Below are positions 50,531-59,124 of a stretch of DNA of 64,000 bases, piece by piece (position 1 is the stretch's first letter; each line of letters opens with the position of its first letter). The notes under the pieces are model-generated. The model saw only the letters and a program-made list of their open reading frames with translations. It ran no database searches and was not told the DNA's origin. The position numbers and the translations under genes are program-made. Origin of the DNA: VXYL01 sp963665195 (GTDB taxonomy: Bacteria; Pseudomonadota; Gammaproteobacteria; Pseudomonadales; Azotimanducaceae); NCBI GenBank assembly GCA_963665195.1, contig OY762070.1, positions 4,154,001 to 4,218,000 on the forward strand, given 5' to 3'.

Positions 50531-52180
50531 CTAGCTCCGCAGCACCCGTCCGGCGCGTTCGCCCGTCAGTTCGTCGTCCCTCAGCACGACCGTTCCATTG
50601 CACACCGTGGCGTGGTAGCCGGCGGCGCGCTGGATGAAGCGCGGGGCGCCGAACGGGAAATCGTGGACGATCTGCGGCATCCGCTCCTCCAGCCGGTCGA
50701 TGTCGAAGACGTTGACGTCGGCGCGCTTGCCGACCTGGAGCGTGCCGCGATCGTCGAGGCCGAGGACGCCGGCGGGCACCGAGGTGATGCGCCGCACCGC
50801 CTCCTCGATGTCGTACACGCCCGTGTCCCGGTGCCAGTGCGAGAGGATGAAGGTGGACCAGCCGGAGTCGATCATCTGGCTGACGTGGGCGCCGGCATCG
50901 CCGAGGCCGGGCATGGCCCACTCGGTGCGGATGAGGTTCTCGAGCGCGCCGAGATCGACGTTGAAGCCGCGCAGGTGGAAGAGGGCCTCGCCGTCGGTCT
51001 GGTCGGCGATGCGCAGCCAGGTTTCGACCGGGTGCTCGCCGGCGGCCTGCGCCTGGTGGTAGAGGCTCTCGCCGAAGTCCTGCGTGTAGCGCGGGCGGCG
51101 CGCGTCGCCCATGTAGAACCAGCGCTTGGTGCCGTTGGCGGCTTCGGCGCCCTGGGCTTTCACTTCGTCGACCAGGCGTTGCCGGGTGGCGGGGTCGCGG
51201 ATCGCCTTGAGGCGGCCGGACAGGTCCAGCTTGCGCAGTTCGTTCCAGGCGTCGGTGCGGAAGAAATTGTTGGTGGAGAGGCCGCCGACCCCGCCGCCGC
51301 TGCGCGGCACGGTGACCGAGGTGACGTTCAGGCCCTCGGCGCGCATCGCCTTGACGCGCTCGTCCATGCGCTCGACGCCCATCTCGACGGCCGTGCTGAA
51401 GAGCGCCCCGCGCGCCGTTCTGGCCTCGTCGGCGATGAGATCGAACTCGGCGTCGAAATCGCGGAAGTCCGAGACGGTCTGCATGATGCCGCCGTGGGCG
51501 CCCACTTGCTTGGCGACGGCGCGCAGTTCGTCGCGGTGCGCGAACGTGCCCGGAATCGAGCGGCCGTCCGGCAGGCGGTGGCCCGGCAGACGGTTCGTGG
51601 AGAAGCCGATGGCGCCCTCCTTCACCGACTGGCCGGCGAGTGCGGCGATCTGCCGCACTTCGTCGTCCGTGGCCGGTTCTTCGACGGCGCGTTCGCCCAT
51701 CACGTAGAAGCGCACGGCGCAGTGGCCGACCAGGCCCGCGATGTTGATGGACGGGCCGAGGGCTTCGAGCGCATCGAGGTAGCCGCCGTAGGACTCCCAG
51801 TTCCACGGCAGGCCGTGCAGGATGGCGTTCTTGGGAATGTCCTCGACGGTCTCCATCATGCCGGCCAGGAACTCGCGGTCGGACGCCTTGCAGGGGGCGA
51901 AAGTGACGCCGCAGTTGCCGAGCAGGGCGGTCGTGACGCCGTGCCAGGAGACCGAGGTGACCTGCGGGTCCCAGCCGATCTGGGCATCGAGGTGGGTGTG
52001 CAGATCGACGAAGCCCGGCGAGACGTTGAGGCCAGCGGCGTCGATCTCCTGCCTGCCCTTGGCAGCTACGCGGCCGATTTCCGAGATGGTGTCGCCGTCG
52101 ATGGCGACGTCGGCGGCATACGGCGCGGCCCCGGTACCGTCCACCACCTGCCCGCCCCTGATCACGATGTCGTGGCTCAT
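50531..52180 (-). CDS. N-acyl-D-amino-acid deacylase family amidohydrolase
   Basis: ATG 52180 opens 549 residues: SHDIVIRGGQVVDGTGAAPY, then the metal motif PGFVDLHTHLDAQIGWDPQV (His61, His63), LLGNCGVTFAPCK with the metal-bridging Cys at ~90 that is typical of D-aminoacylases, GEGAIGFSTN-type loop (EGAIGFSTNRLPG), MPGLGDAGAHVSQMIDSGWS with the catalytic Asp region, and a final ADVNVFDIDRLEERMPQIVH. Members hydrolyse N-acyl-D-amino acids or related amides. Its gene is the first of a two-gene unit with the PLP decarboxylase. The upstream 80 bases contain a short tandem repeat. Confidence 0.9.
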   Translation of the reverse strand: MSHDIVIRGGQVVDGTGAAPYAADVAIDGDTISEIGRVAAKGRQEIDAAGLNVSPGFVDLHTHLDAQIGWDPQVTSVSWHGVTTALLGNCGVTFAPCKASDREFLAGMMETVEDIPKNAILHGLPWNWESYGGYLDALEALGPSINIAGLVGHCAVRFYVMGERAVEEPATDDEVRQIAALAGQSVKEGAIGFSTNRLPGHRLPDGRSIPGTFAHRDELRAVAKQVGAHGGIMQTVSDFRDFDAEFDLIADEARTARGALFSTAVEMGVERMDERVKAMRAEGLNVTSVTVPRSGGGVGGLSTNNFFRTDAWNELRKLDLSGRLKAIRDPATRQRLVDEVKAQGAEAANGTKRWFYMGDARRPRYTQDFGESLYHQAQAAGEHPVETWLRIADQTDGEALFHLRGFNVDLGALENLIRTEWAMPGLGDAGAHVSQMIDSGWSTFILSHWHRDTGVYDIEEAVRRITSVPAGVLGLDDRGTLQVGKRADVNVFDIDRLEERMPQIVHDFPFGAPRFIQRAAGYHATVCNGTVVLRDDELTGERAGRVLRS

Positions 52181-52259
52181 TCGCTCCTTCCTCCCATGGC
52201 GCAGCGTGCGCCTATAGCGATCACCCGACCATACGCCGATCGCCGCGCGGTGGCCAGCG

Positions 52260-52289
52260 ACCGTGCTGACCGTGCTGACCGTGCTGACC
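52260..52289. repeat. Three tandem copies of a 9-base unit
   Basis: ACCGTGCTG is repeated three times exactly (52260-52286) with a partial fourth copy. It lies between the divergent starts of the deacylase (52180) and the monooxygenase (52381). No function is evident. Confidence 0.6.
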
Positions 52290-52380
52290 AAACCTGTCCA
52301 ACGCCGGTGCAGGGGTCGAGTCTGTTTCGCGTTATGCTGCTTGAGCCAACTTCAGCAACTCGGATATGGGAAGGCTCAAC

Positions 52381-52662
52381 ATGATCGCATTGCTCGCCCG
52401 CCTCAACGTCGCCGAAGGCAAGGAGAAGGAGTTCGAGTCCGTCATGCTCGAACTCGCCGCCCAGGTGCGCGCCAACGAGCCCGGCAACCAGCTCTACACC
52501 CTCGTCAAGGACGAGACGGGCTACGCCGTGATGGAACTCTACGACGACGCCGAGGCGCTCAAGGCGCACGGCGCCAGCGACCACTTCCGCGCCGCCGGCG
52601 CCAAGTTCGCCGGGCTGATGGCTGGTCGCCCGGAGCTCAACCAGTTCGAGGTGATCGGCTAG
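52381..52662 (+). CDS. Antibiotic biosynthesis monooxygenase (ABM) family protein
   Basis: ATG 52381 is preferred over ATG 52366 because GGGAAGG lies 6 bases before it. 93 residues: IALLARLNVAEGKEKEFESV, RANEPGNQLYTLVKDETGYA and VMELYDDAEALKAHGASDHF. This is the dimeric alpha/beta ferredoxin-like ABM fold (YgiN-like quinol monooxygenases) with the conserved N-x-Y and E-x-Y segments and the H in the SDHF stretch. It would oxidise quinols or related aromatics in the cytosol without cofactor. It precedes the Zn-dehydrogenase by 35 bases and may share its transcript. Confidence 0.9.
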   Translation: MIALLARLNVAEGKEKEFESVMLELAAQVRANEPGNQLYTLVKDETGYAVMELYDDAEALKAHGASDHFRAAGAKFAGLMAGRPELNQFEVIG

Positions 52663-52697
52663 CGGGTCGCTCGAAGAGCGCTGTCGGAGGCGGTCCC

Positions 52698-53714
52698 ATG
52701 CGCGCGGCCTTGATGGAGCGCGGCAGCATCTGGGTCGATGACGTCCCGGACCCGACGCCGGGCGCGGGCGAGGTGGTGGTGAAATCGCTCGCCTGCGGCA
52801 TCTGCGGCTCGGACCTGCACGCGGCCCGCTACACCGACGACTTCGTCGCGACCAGCATCGAGGCCGGCGGCGCGTTCAAGCTCACCACCTTCGAGCCCGT
52901 GGTGCTCGGCCACGAGTTCTGCGCGGAAGTGCTGGAATCCACGAGCGACCTGAAGGCTGGCGATCTGGTGTGCTCCGTCCCCGTGCTGCCGCGCAGCCCG
53001 AATGTGCCCGTGGGCTACTCGCCCGAAGCACCGGGCGGCTTCGGCGAGTACATGGTGCTGGCCGAACGGCTGTTGGTGCGCGTACCCGACGGCACGCACA
53101 GCACGCATGCGGCGCTCACCGAGCCGATGGCCGTCGGCCATCACGCCGTCAACATGGCGAGGCTCGAAGGCGGCGAGGGGATCATCGTGATCGGCGCCGG
53201 GCCGGTGGGACTGGCCGTGACGGCGAACTTGAAGGCCATCGGCGCCGGGCCGGTGGTGGTCTCCGAGTATTCGGCCAAGCGGCGCGAACTGGCCGAGACG
53301 ATCGGTGCGGACGTCGTCGTCGACCCCGCCGAGGCCGACCCCTATGCCGTGCCGGACATTCGCGGGCGGGAGCGGACCACCATCTTCGAGTGCGTCGGCG
53401 TGCCAGGCGTCATCGACAGCATCTTCCTGAGCGCCCCCCGGGCGGCGCGCATCGTGGTGGTGGGCGTCTGCCTGCAGATGGACCAGGCGCGGCCGCTCAT
53501 CGCCATCAACAAGGAACTCAACGTGCAGTACGTGCTCGGCTACACGGCGGACGAGTTCCGGGACACACTGCACCGCATCGCGGACGGGCGGCTGGACGTA
53601 GAGCCGCTGGTGACGCACACGGTGCCGCTCGGCGGCGTCGCTGGCGCGTTCGATGCGCTTGCCGCGCCCGATGCCCACGGCAAGGTGGTCGTGCGGCCCT
53701 GGGGCAACTGGTAG
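52698..53714 (+). CDS. Zinc-binding alcohol dehydrogenase family protein (MDR)
   Basis: ATG 52698 follows GGAGGCGGTCCC. 338 residues: RAALMERGSIWVDDVPDPTP, VKSLACGICGSDLHAA (catalytic zinc Cys) and VVLGHEFCAEVLES (zinc His and Glu), then the Rossmann part GIIVIGAGPVGLAVTANLKA and AGPVVVSEYSAKRRELAETI with the NAD-binding acidic residue E at the end of beta2. The CxxCxxC structural zinc loop is absent, which occurs in some MDR subfamilies. It oxidises an alcohol or reduces its carbonyl with NAD(H); the substrate is unknown. The macrodomain gene starts 11 bases later. Confidence 0.9.
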   Translation: MRAALMERGSIWVDDVPDPTPGAGEVVVKSLACGICGSDLHAARYTDDFVATSIEAGGAFKLTTFEPVVLGHEFCAEVLESTSDLKAGDLVCSVPVLPRSPNVPVGYSPEAPGGFGEYMVLAERLLVRVPDGTHSTHAALTEPMAVGHHAVNMARLEGGEGIIVIGAGPVGLAVTANLKAIGAGPVVVSEYSAKRRELAETIGADVVVDPAEADPYAVPDIRGRERTTIFECVGVPGVIDSIFLSAPRAARIVVVGVCLQMDQARPLIAINKELNVQYVLGYTADEFRDTLHRIADGRLDVEPLVTHTVPLGGVAGAFDALAAPDAHGKVVVRPWGNW

Positions 53715-53725
53715 CGGCGGCAACC

Positions 53726-54226
<501 letters not shown>

Positions 54227-54233
54227 CGGCCGT

Positions 54234-54863
54234 TCAGGCGGTGGCCGCGTAGCGCTCGGCCAAAGCGGCGCGGAGGTCGTCCGCGAATGACTCGGCCTCG
54301 GCGTCGAGGCCGGCGGCGATCTCCACCAGATGCTCGTTGTCCTCGCGGCCGGCCCAGGTCTTGCGGTAGGCGCCGGTCTTGTAGCCGTTGCCCTGGCGGA
54401 AGGAGTTGAGCACGTTCTTGCCAATGTAGAGGCGGTACAGTTCGTCGAAGCCGAGCGGCAGCGCCCGCATCATGGCCGTGAAGGCGTCCAAGTCGAAACG
54501 CCGCCCGGCGAGGCAGGCTTCGGCCAGTGTCTCCACCGTCTCGCGGAAATCGCCCCGGGCTGGCGCCGCGAGAGCGTCCCGGAGGCGTACCGCCAGTGCC
54601 TCGTCGACGGCCCCGTCGCGAATCAGTTCGGACAGCCCGAAGTGCCAGATGTCCACGATCTCCAGCTTCACCTGCTCGCGGTCCGTCGCTTGGCGCTTCC
54701 ACCACTTCCAGCCGAAGTGGTCGAGAAGCTCCGCGCATTCCACCCACACCGCACGGTAGAAGGCGTAGCCTTGGGTCGCCCAAGCCGGATGCACCAGCCG
54801 GTTGTGCTGCTCCTGCAACTCCGCCATGGCATCTAGCCGCCGCCACGCCTGTGCATCGTCCAT
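54234..54863 (-). CDS. Dimeric dUTP diphosphatase (dUTPase_2 family)
   Basis: ATG 54863 opens 209 residues: AELQEQHNRLVHPAWATQGY, AFYRAVWVECAELLDHFGWK and WWKRQATDREQVKLEIVDIW with HFGLSELIRDGAVDEALA. The E-x2-E(..)..W.WWK and E(I/L)VD(I)WHF segments hold the metal-binding acidic residues of the all-alpha dimeric dUTPases (MazG-related fold). It converts dUTP to dUMP and so keeps uracil out of DNA. It is convergent with the macrodomain gene (7-base gap). The protein is about the usual length. Confidence 0.9.
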   Translation of the reverse strand: MDDAQAWRRLDAMAELQEQHNRLVHPAWATQGYAFYRAVWVECAELLDHFGWKWWKRQATDREQVKLEIVDIWHFGLSELIRDGAVDEALAVRLRDALAAPARGDFRETVETLAEACLAGRRFDLDAFTAMMRALPLGFDELYRLYIGKNVLNSFRQGNGYKTGAYRKTWAGREDNEHLVEIAAGLDAEAESFADDLRAALAERYAATA

Positions 54864-55081
54864 TCACCCTCCCGGCCCGCCGCAGCCCAAGACGACCTCA
54901 CGATGCCGCCGAATGCCATGCCGCGCAAGCCGGTGTGCATACTGGCTTGCGAGCGCAAGCCGCCGTGCCATCGCATTTCGGCGAAAAAAGGATGGCTTTG
55001 GGCGCGGCAAAGGCGTATGGTGCGCCCCGCATGGCTCTTGGCGCGGGGGTGTTCGCGTCCGGCCGGGGCAAGGAGAACGCA

Positions 55082-55396
55082 TTGAAGATCTACGTCGGGA
55101 ACATGCCGTATTCGGTGACTTCGCAGGAGCTCGCGGAGTTGTTCGGGCAGTACGGCCGTGTGGCTGAAGCCAACGTCATCATGGACCGCGAGATGGGCCG
55201 CTCCAAGGGGTTCGGCTTCGTGGACATGCCCAACCAAACCGAGGCGAGCGAGGCCGTCGCGGCCCTCAACTCGTCGCAGATGGGGGGCCGCACGCTGCGC
55301 GTCAGCGAAGCCCGCCCGCGCGGCGACCGGGGCGGCGGAGACCGGGGCGGCGGCGACCGGGGCGGCGGCCGCGATCGCGGGGGCTGGAGGCGCTAG
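55082..55396 (+). CDS. RNA-binding protein with single RRM and Gly/Arg-rich tail
   Basis: TTG 55082 is chosen because AAGGAG lies 6 bases upstream; it gives 104 residues. The RRM has RNP2 (KIYVGNMPYSVTS) and RNP1 (SKGFGFVDMP) and ends AVAALNSSQMGGRTLRVSEA. A tail of GDRGG repeats (RPRGDRGGGDRGGGDRGG) follows. Such small RRM proteins are frequent in cyanobacteria and proteobacteria and often respond to cold; they bind single-stranded RNA. The promoter has not been located in the 218-base gap upstream. Confidence 0.93.
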   Translation: MKIYVGNMPYSVTSQELAELFGQYGRVAEANVIMDREMGRSKGFGFVDMPNQTEASEAVAALNSSQMGGRTLRVSEARPRGDRGGGDRGGGDRGGGRDRGGWRR

Positions 55397-55740
55397 GCTC
55401 TCCGTTCGGCGCACGGACCCCGTTGCGCCGTCATCCACTGTCCAAGAGCACCCGTTGCCAGCAGGCGACGGGTCTCCGCTTTGCCATGTGCGGTGCATGG
55501 CGAGCGTCGAACGGGCATGTGCGAGCCCGCGGCCTGGCGTCGTGCGACCTCGCGTGCGCAAGGCGTCTCGCAAGCCCTTGAAATCCCCACCTTCACACCC
55601 ACATTCTTGGGTCCCGCTGGCAACGACCGTGCAAGTGCGCACTGGTCGGCCCAGGCGAGCACGCGGAGCGCGCCCATCGCACATCGGTGCGCGCTCCGCT
55701 TAGACTTGGGCCGAGTAGCACTCAAGGAGCGCAACCCCCT
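55397..55740. other. Spacer before lon
   Basis: About 340 bases without a gene between the RRM and lon genes. It contains the candidate heat-shock promoter listed separately. Confidence 0.5.
55577..55605 (+). promoter_or_regulatory. Candidate sigma32 (heat-shock) promoter of lon
   Basis: CTTGAAA at 55577-55583 and CCCACATT at 55598-55605 are 14 bases apart, close to the sigma32 consensus CTTGAAA-N11-16-CCCCATnT. It is 136 bases before the Lon start. lon is a classic heat-shock gene, which supports the call; the -10 has a mismatch. Confidence 0.4.
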
Positions 55741-58083
55741 ATGCAGAAGCTGCCCCTCCTGCCCCTCAAGAACGTCGCCGTCTTCCCGGAGCTGATCCAG
55801 GCGCTGATCGTCGGGCGACCGGCGTCGCTGGCGGCAGTGAAGGCAGCGGCGGAGGACAATCGCGAGATCCTCACCGTGCTGCAGAGGGACCGCAACGAAG
55901 AGAACCCGGCGCGCGAGGGCGTCTACGACATCGGCACCGCATCGCGCGTCACCCGCGTGGAGAAGCGCGACGGCGGCGCCCAGGTGATCGTCCGCGGCCT
56001 GCGCCGGGTGCGGCTGCATGGCTTGAACCTGGTCGGCGAGGGCCCGCTGGCGGAAGTGGAAGTTGAAGAACTGCCCACGGTGGCGCTCCCGGAGGACGGC
56101 GAGGAGCGCGCCAAGGCCACGGCGCTGGCGCGGGAGAACCTCGACATCGCCCGCCAGATCGCGCACCTGATGTCCGAGAACCCAGACCAGCTCTTCCACC
56201 AGATGGTCGGTTCCATCGAGGACGTCATCACCCAGATGTACCGGCTGGCCGAACTCGCCCGCAACGTCGAGCAGGCGGAGAAACAGAAGATCCTGGAGAT
56301 CGACGACTGCCAGGAGTTCCTCGAAGCCATCCACCGCCTGCTGCGCCAGGAAATGGCGGTGATCGAGATGCAGCGGGATCTGCAGTCCCAGGCCCGCGAA
56401 GAAGCCGAGCAGGGCCAGCGCGAGCATCTGCTGCGGCATCAGAAGCGGGTCATCGAGGAGGCGCTCGGCGAGGGCAGCGACGACGAGGACACCGCGGAAC
56501 TGCGCGAACAGCTGCGCGGCATCAAGCTGCCGGACGACGTGCGCAAAGAGGTGGACCGGGAGCTCAAGCGCCTGTCGCGGATGTCCGCCAACGCCGCCGA
56601 CTACCAGATCGCGCGCGGCTACCTGGAACTCGTGGCCGAACTGCCGTGGAACGTCATCACCGAGGACACGCTGGACCTAGGCCACGCGCAGAACGTCCTC
56701 GACGAGGACCACTACGGCCTGGACGACGTCAAGGAGCGCATCCTCGAGTCCCTCGCCGTGCTGCAGCTCAACCCGGAAGCGAAGGCCTCCATCCTCTGCT
56801 TCGTCGGCCCGCCCGGCGTCGGCAAGACGTCGCTCGGCCAATCCATCGCCCGCGCCATGGGCCGCAAGTTCGAGCGCATGAGCCTGGGCGGCCTGCACGA
56901 CGAATCCGAACTTCGCGGCCACCGGCGCACCTACATCGGCGCCATGCCGGGCCGCATCCTGCAGGCGGTGCGCCGCGCCGGGGTGAGGAACCCGGTGCTG
57001 ATGCTCGACGAAGTGGACAAGCTCGGCCGCGACTTCCGTGGCGACCCGGCCGCGGCGCTCATGGAGATCCTCGATCCGGCCCAGAACAAGGAGTTCCGCG
57101 ACAACTACCTGAACCTGCCGTTCGACCTCTCCAAGGTGTTCTTCATCACCACCGCGAACCATCTCGACGGCGTGCCGCGACCGCTCCTGGACCGCATGGA
57201 AGTGCTGGAGCTCACCGGCTACAGCGAAATGGAGAAGCTGGAGATCGCCCGCCGCTACCTCATCCCGCGCCAGCGCGAGAACGCCGGTCTCGGCGACGAG
57301 CAGCTCGGCTTCACGGACGAGGCGCTCGCCTGGGCCATCCGCCGCCACACCCGGGAGGCCGGCGTGCGCGAACTCGACCGCGTGATCGGCCGCGTCGCCA
57401 GCAAGCGCGCCCGCCAGACCTTGCAGGCCGAGAAACCCGCCGACACGGTGACCATGGACGACCTGCCGGGCCTGCTCGGCCCCGACAAGTTCAAGAACGA
57501 CCGCCAGCGCGAGAATCTGGCGCCGGGCGTGGCGCCGGGCCTGGCCTACACCGAAGCGGGGGGCGACGTGCTCTATGTGGAGGCGACGCTCACCCACAAG
57601 GACGACAAGACCATCACCACGGGCCATCTCGGCAAGGTGATGACGGAGTCCATCCAAGCGGCGCGTTCGTACATCTGGTCCGTGGCCGAGCGCCTCAACA
57701 TCAGCCGTTCCACCATCGAAGAGAACGGCATCCATGTCCACGTGCCGGCCGGCGCCGTGCCGAAGGACGGGCCTTCCGCCGGCATCACGATGGCGACCGC
57801 GCTGGCCTCGATCTACAGCAACAAGCGCGTGCGCGACGACGTGGCCATGACCGGCGAACTCACCCTCTCCGGCATCGTCCTGCCGGTCGGCGGCATCCGC
57901 GAGAAAGTGCTTGCCGCGCACCGCACCGGCATCCGCCACGTCATCCTCCCCCGCGACAACGAGGCCGACTTCGCCAAGCTCCCGCCGCTGGTGCGCGAGG
58001 AGATGGAGGTGACCCTGGTGGACTGCCTGGAGGACGCGGTGAAGGTGGCGATCCCGGAACTGGGGCCGGTCGGGGAAGCCTGA
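55741..58083 (+). CDS. lon: ATP-dependent protease Lon
   Basis: ATG 55741 (AAGGAG upstream) opens 780 residues, the normal length of Lon. N-domain: LPLLPLKNVAVFPELIQALI. AAA+ part: LCFVGPPGVGKTSLGQSIAR (Walker A, ~356-363), PVLMLDEVDKLG (Walker B) and RTYIGAMPGRILQAVRRAGV. Protease part: HVPAGAVPKDGPSAGITMAT with the catalytic Ser near 677 and GGIREKVLAAHRTGIRHVIL with the Lys near 721. It unfolds and degrades damaged or regulatory proteins in the cytosol. A sigma32-like promoter is seen upstream. No clpX or hupB genes flank it, unlike in many gammaproteobacteria. Confidence 0.97.
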   Translation: MQKLPLLPLKNVAVFPELIQALIVGRPASLAAVKAAAEDNREILTVLQRDRNEENPAREGVYDIGTASRVTRVEKRDGGAQVIVRGLRRVRLHGLNLVGEGPLAEVEVEELPTVALPEDGEERAKATALARENLDIARQIAHLMSENPDQLFHQMVGSIEDVITQMYRLAELARNVEQAEKQKILEIDDCQEFLEAIHRLLRQEMAVIEMQRDLQSQAREEAEQGQREHLLRHQKRVIEEALGEGSDDEDTAELREQLRGIKLPDDVRKEVDRELKRLSRMSANAADYQIARGYLELVAELPWNVITEDTLDLGHAQNVLDEDHYGLDDVKERILESLAVLQLNPEAKASILCFVGPPGVGKTSLGQSIARAMGRKFERMSLGGLHDESELRGHRRTYIGAMPGRILQAVRRAGVRNPVLMLDEVDKLGRDFRGDPAAALMEILDPAQNKEFRDNYLNLPFDLSKVFFITTANHLDGVPRPLLDRMEVLELTGYSEMEKLEIARRYLIPRQRENAGLGDEQLGFTDEALAWAIRRHTREAGVRELDRVIGRVASKRARQTLQAEKPADTVTMDDLPGLLGPDKFKNDRQRENLAPGVAPGLAYTEAGGDVLYVEATLTHKDDKTITTGHLGKVMTESIQAARSYIWSVAERLNISRSTIEENGIHVHVPAGAVPKDGPSAGITMATALASIYSNKRVRDDVAMTGELTLSGIVLPVGGIREKVLAAHRTGIRHVILPRDNEADFAKLPPLVREEMEVTLVDCLEDAVKVAIPELGPVGEA

Positions 58084-58272
58084 GCTGGGAGGCTAGGGGA
58101 CGTACAGTTGCCTGACCGTTCCCTACAATGCCGAGATCGCCGAATGTACCTCGGTCTGGTGTTTCGCTTGATCGAGCGATACGGTGGAACTCAATTCCCG
58201 CACACTCGGAGCCAAGCGCATGACCAACCACGGAACCGGCCCCATCGTCTGAATGGCCACCACATCGACCCT

Positions 58273-58300
58273 GACGGAGGCCGCTGACGCGGCCTTCGTC
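58273..58300. terminator. Rho-independent-type hairpin after lon
   Basis: GACGGAGGCCGC pairs with GCGGCCTTCGTC across a TGAC loop (12-base stem with one G-U pair), followed by GTTTCTG. The stem is strong and lies between lon and the convergent gene ending at 58410, so it may serve both strands, though the T-run is short. Nothing else is recognised in 58084-58409. Confidence 0.5.
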
Positions 58301-58409
58301 GTTTCTGCCTCCATCGGCGCCCAAGCCCTGCGCCTCCCCGATCTGACGATTGTTGCCGTTGGGGGCCGTTGTAGCTTGCGCATCGCGGCGCGCAGTACGC
58401 TGTAGTCAC

Positions 58410-59105
58410 TCAGCCGGGCGCAGGCACTGCGAGCCGGCAGAGCAGCGTGTTGTGCGTTTCCAGATCGCCCGTCCAGATCAGCTTCGCCGCCGAGGTCCAG
58501 TCGATCTGATCGTAGCCGCCCTTGGGTCGCACTGCTGACTCGCCGTACTCGGTCGCGGCAGGCCACGTCGAGTCGTCGAACGCTGCCGTGCGCCAATCCG
58601 GCGGTTCGTCGGTCTTGGCGAAGCGGCAGGCACCTTCGCCGAGCTGCGGCGTTTCTTCGTCTTCGCACGCCCGGTCCAGCGGTGCCTCGTGCAGTAGCAG
58701 ACAGCGCCAAGCGCTGTCCGTGACGGCGATCGGGGCCCCCGTGGCGATGTCCGTGAACTGGGCGATGAAGCCGCCGTCGCCCATCTGCTGGTTGGAGCGG
58801 CCGATGTACTCCAGGCCGGTGTCGTCCTGCTTGAAGTCCTTGAGGACGAAGTTGAGCTGCAAGGGGTAGTCCGCCTTGAAGACGAACGACTCGGCATTGA
58901 ACGAGCGCTCGGTAGTGATTGGGACCGAGTCCTCGAGGATCAGGCGCTCGCCCAGGTAGAACGCGAACCAGTTGTCGGCCCAGACCTCGCCGCGGATGGT
59001 CACCGCGCCCGCGGTGTCATCGATCACCGTTTCCTCGATGCGCTCGCCTTCGCAGCCGACTAGCGACCAGGCGAGAGCGGTCAGAGTTCCTGCTTTCCAG
59101 TCCAT
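58410..59105 (-). CDS. Putative lipoprotein of unknown function
   Basis: ATG 59105 opens 231 residues with a short hydrophobic leader ending in a lipobox-like LAWSLVGCEG (Cys ~18). The mature protein is beta-rich: AVTIRGEVWADNWFAFYLGE, AESFVFKADYPLQLNFVLKD and RTAAFDDSTWPAATEYGESA, segments that resemble galactose-binding-like jelly-roll strands and appear in secreted proteins that contain a 'D.sW..a..y' repeat. No named family assigned. It lies 19 bases after the SUMF1-domain gene and is probably its operon partner at the cell surface. Confidence 0.7.
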   Translation of the reverse strand: MDWKAGTLTALAWSLVGCEGERIEETVIDDTAGAVTIRGEVWADNWFAFYLGERLILEDSVPITTERSFNAESFVFKADYPLQLNFVLKDFKQDDTGLEYIGRSNQQMGDGGFIAQFTDIATGAPIAVTDSAWRCLLLHEAPLDRACEDEETPQLGEGACRFAKTDEPPDWRTAAFDDSTWPAATEYGESAVRPKGGYDQIDWTSAAKLIWTGDLETHNTLLCRLAVPAPG

Positions 59106-59124
59106 GGGTTGTCCTCTCTTCGCT

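Noticed and set aside
48972..51806. 944-codon frame starting inside the deacylase gene
   Set aside because: The decarboxylase starts at GTG 50528, directly after the deacylase stop; the upstream part is a shadow.
52260..52289. 9-base tandem repeat as a regulatory operator
   Set aside because: Three exact copies but no palindrome and no second site; left as a plain repeat.
50612..52384. 590-codon plus-strand frame
   Set aside because: Antisense shadow of the deacylase gene; GC-rich DNA keeps it open.
56646..58115. 489-codon frame inside lon
   Set aside because: Overlapping shadow; low-complexity Arg/His/Pro content.
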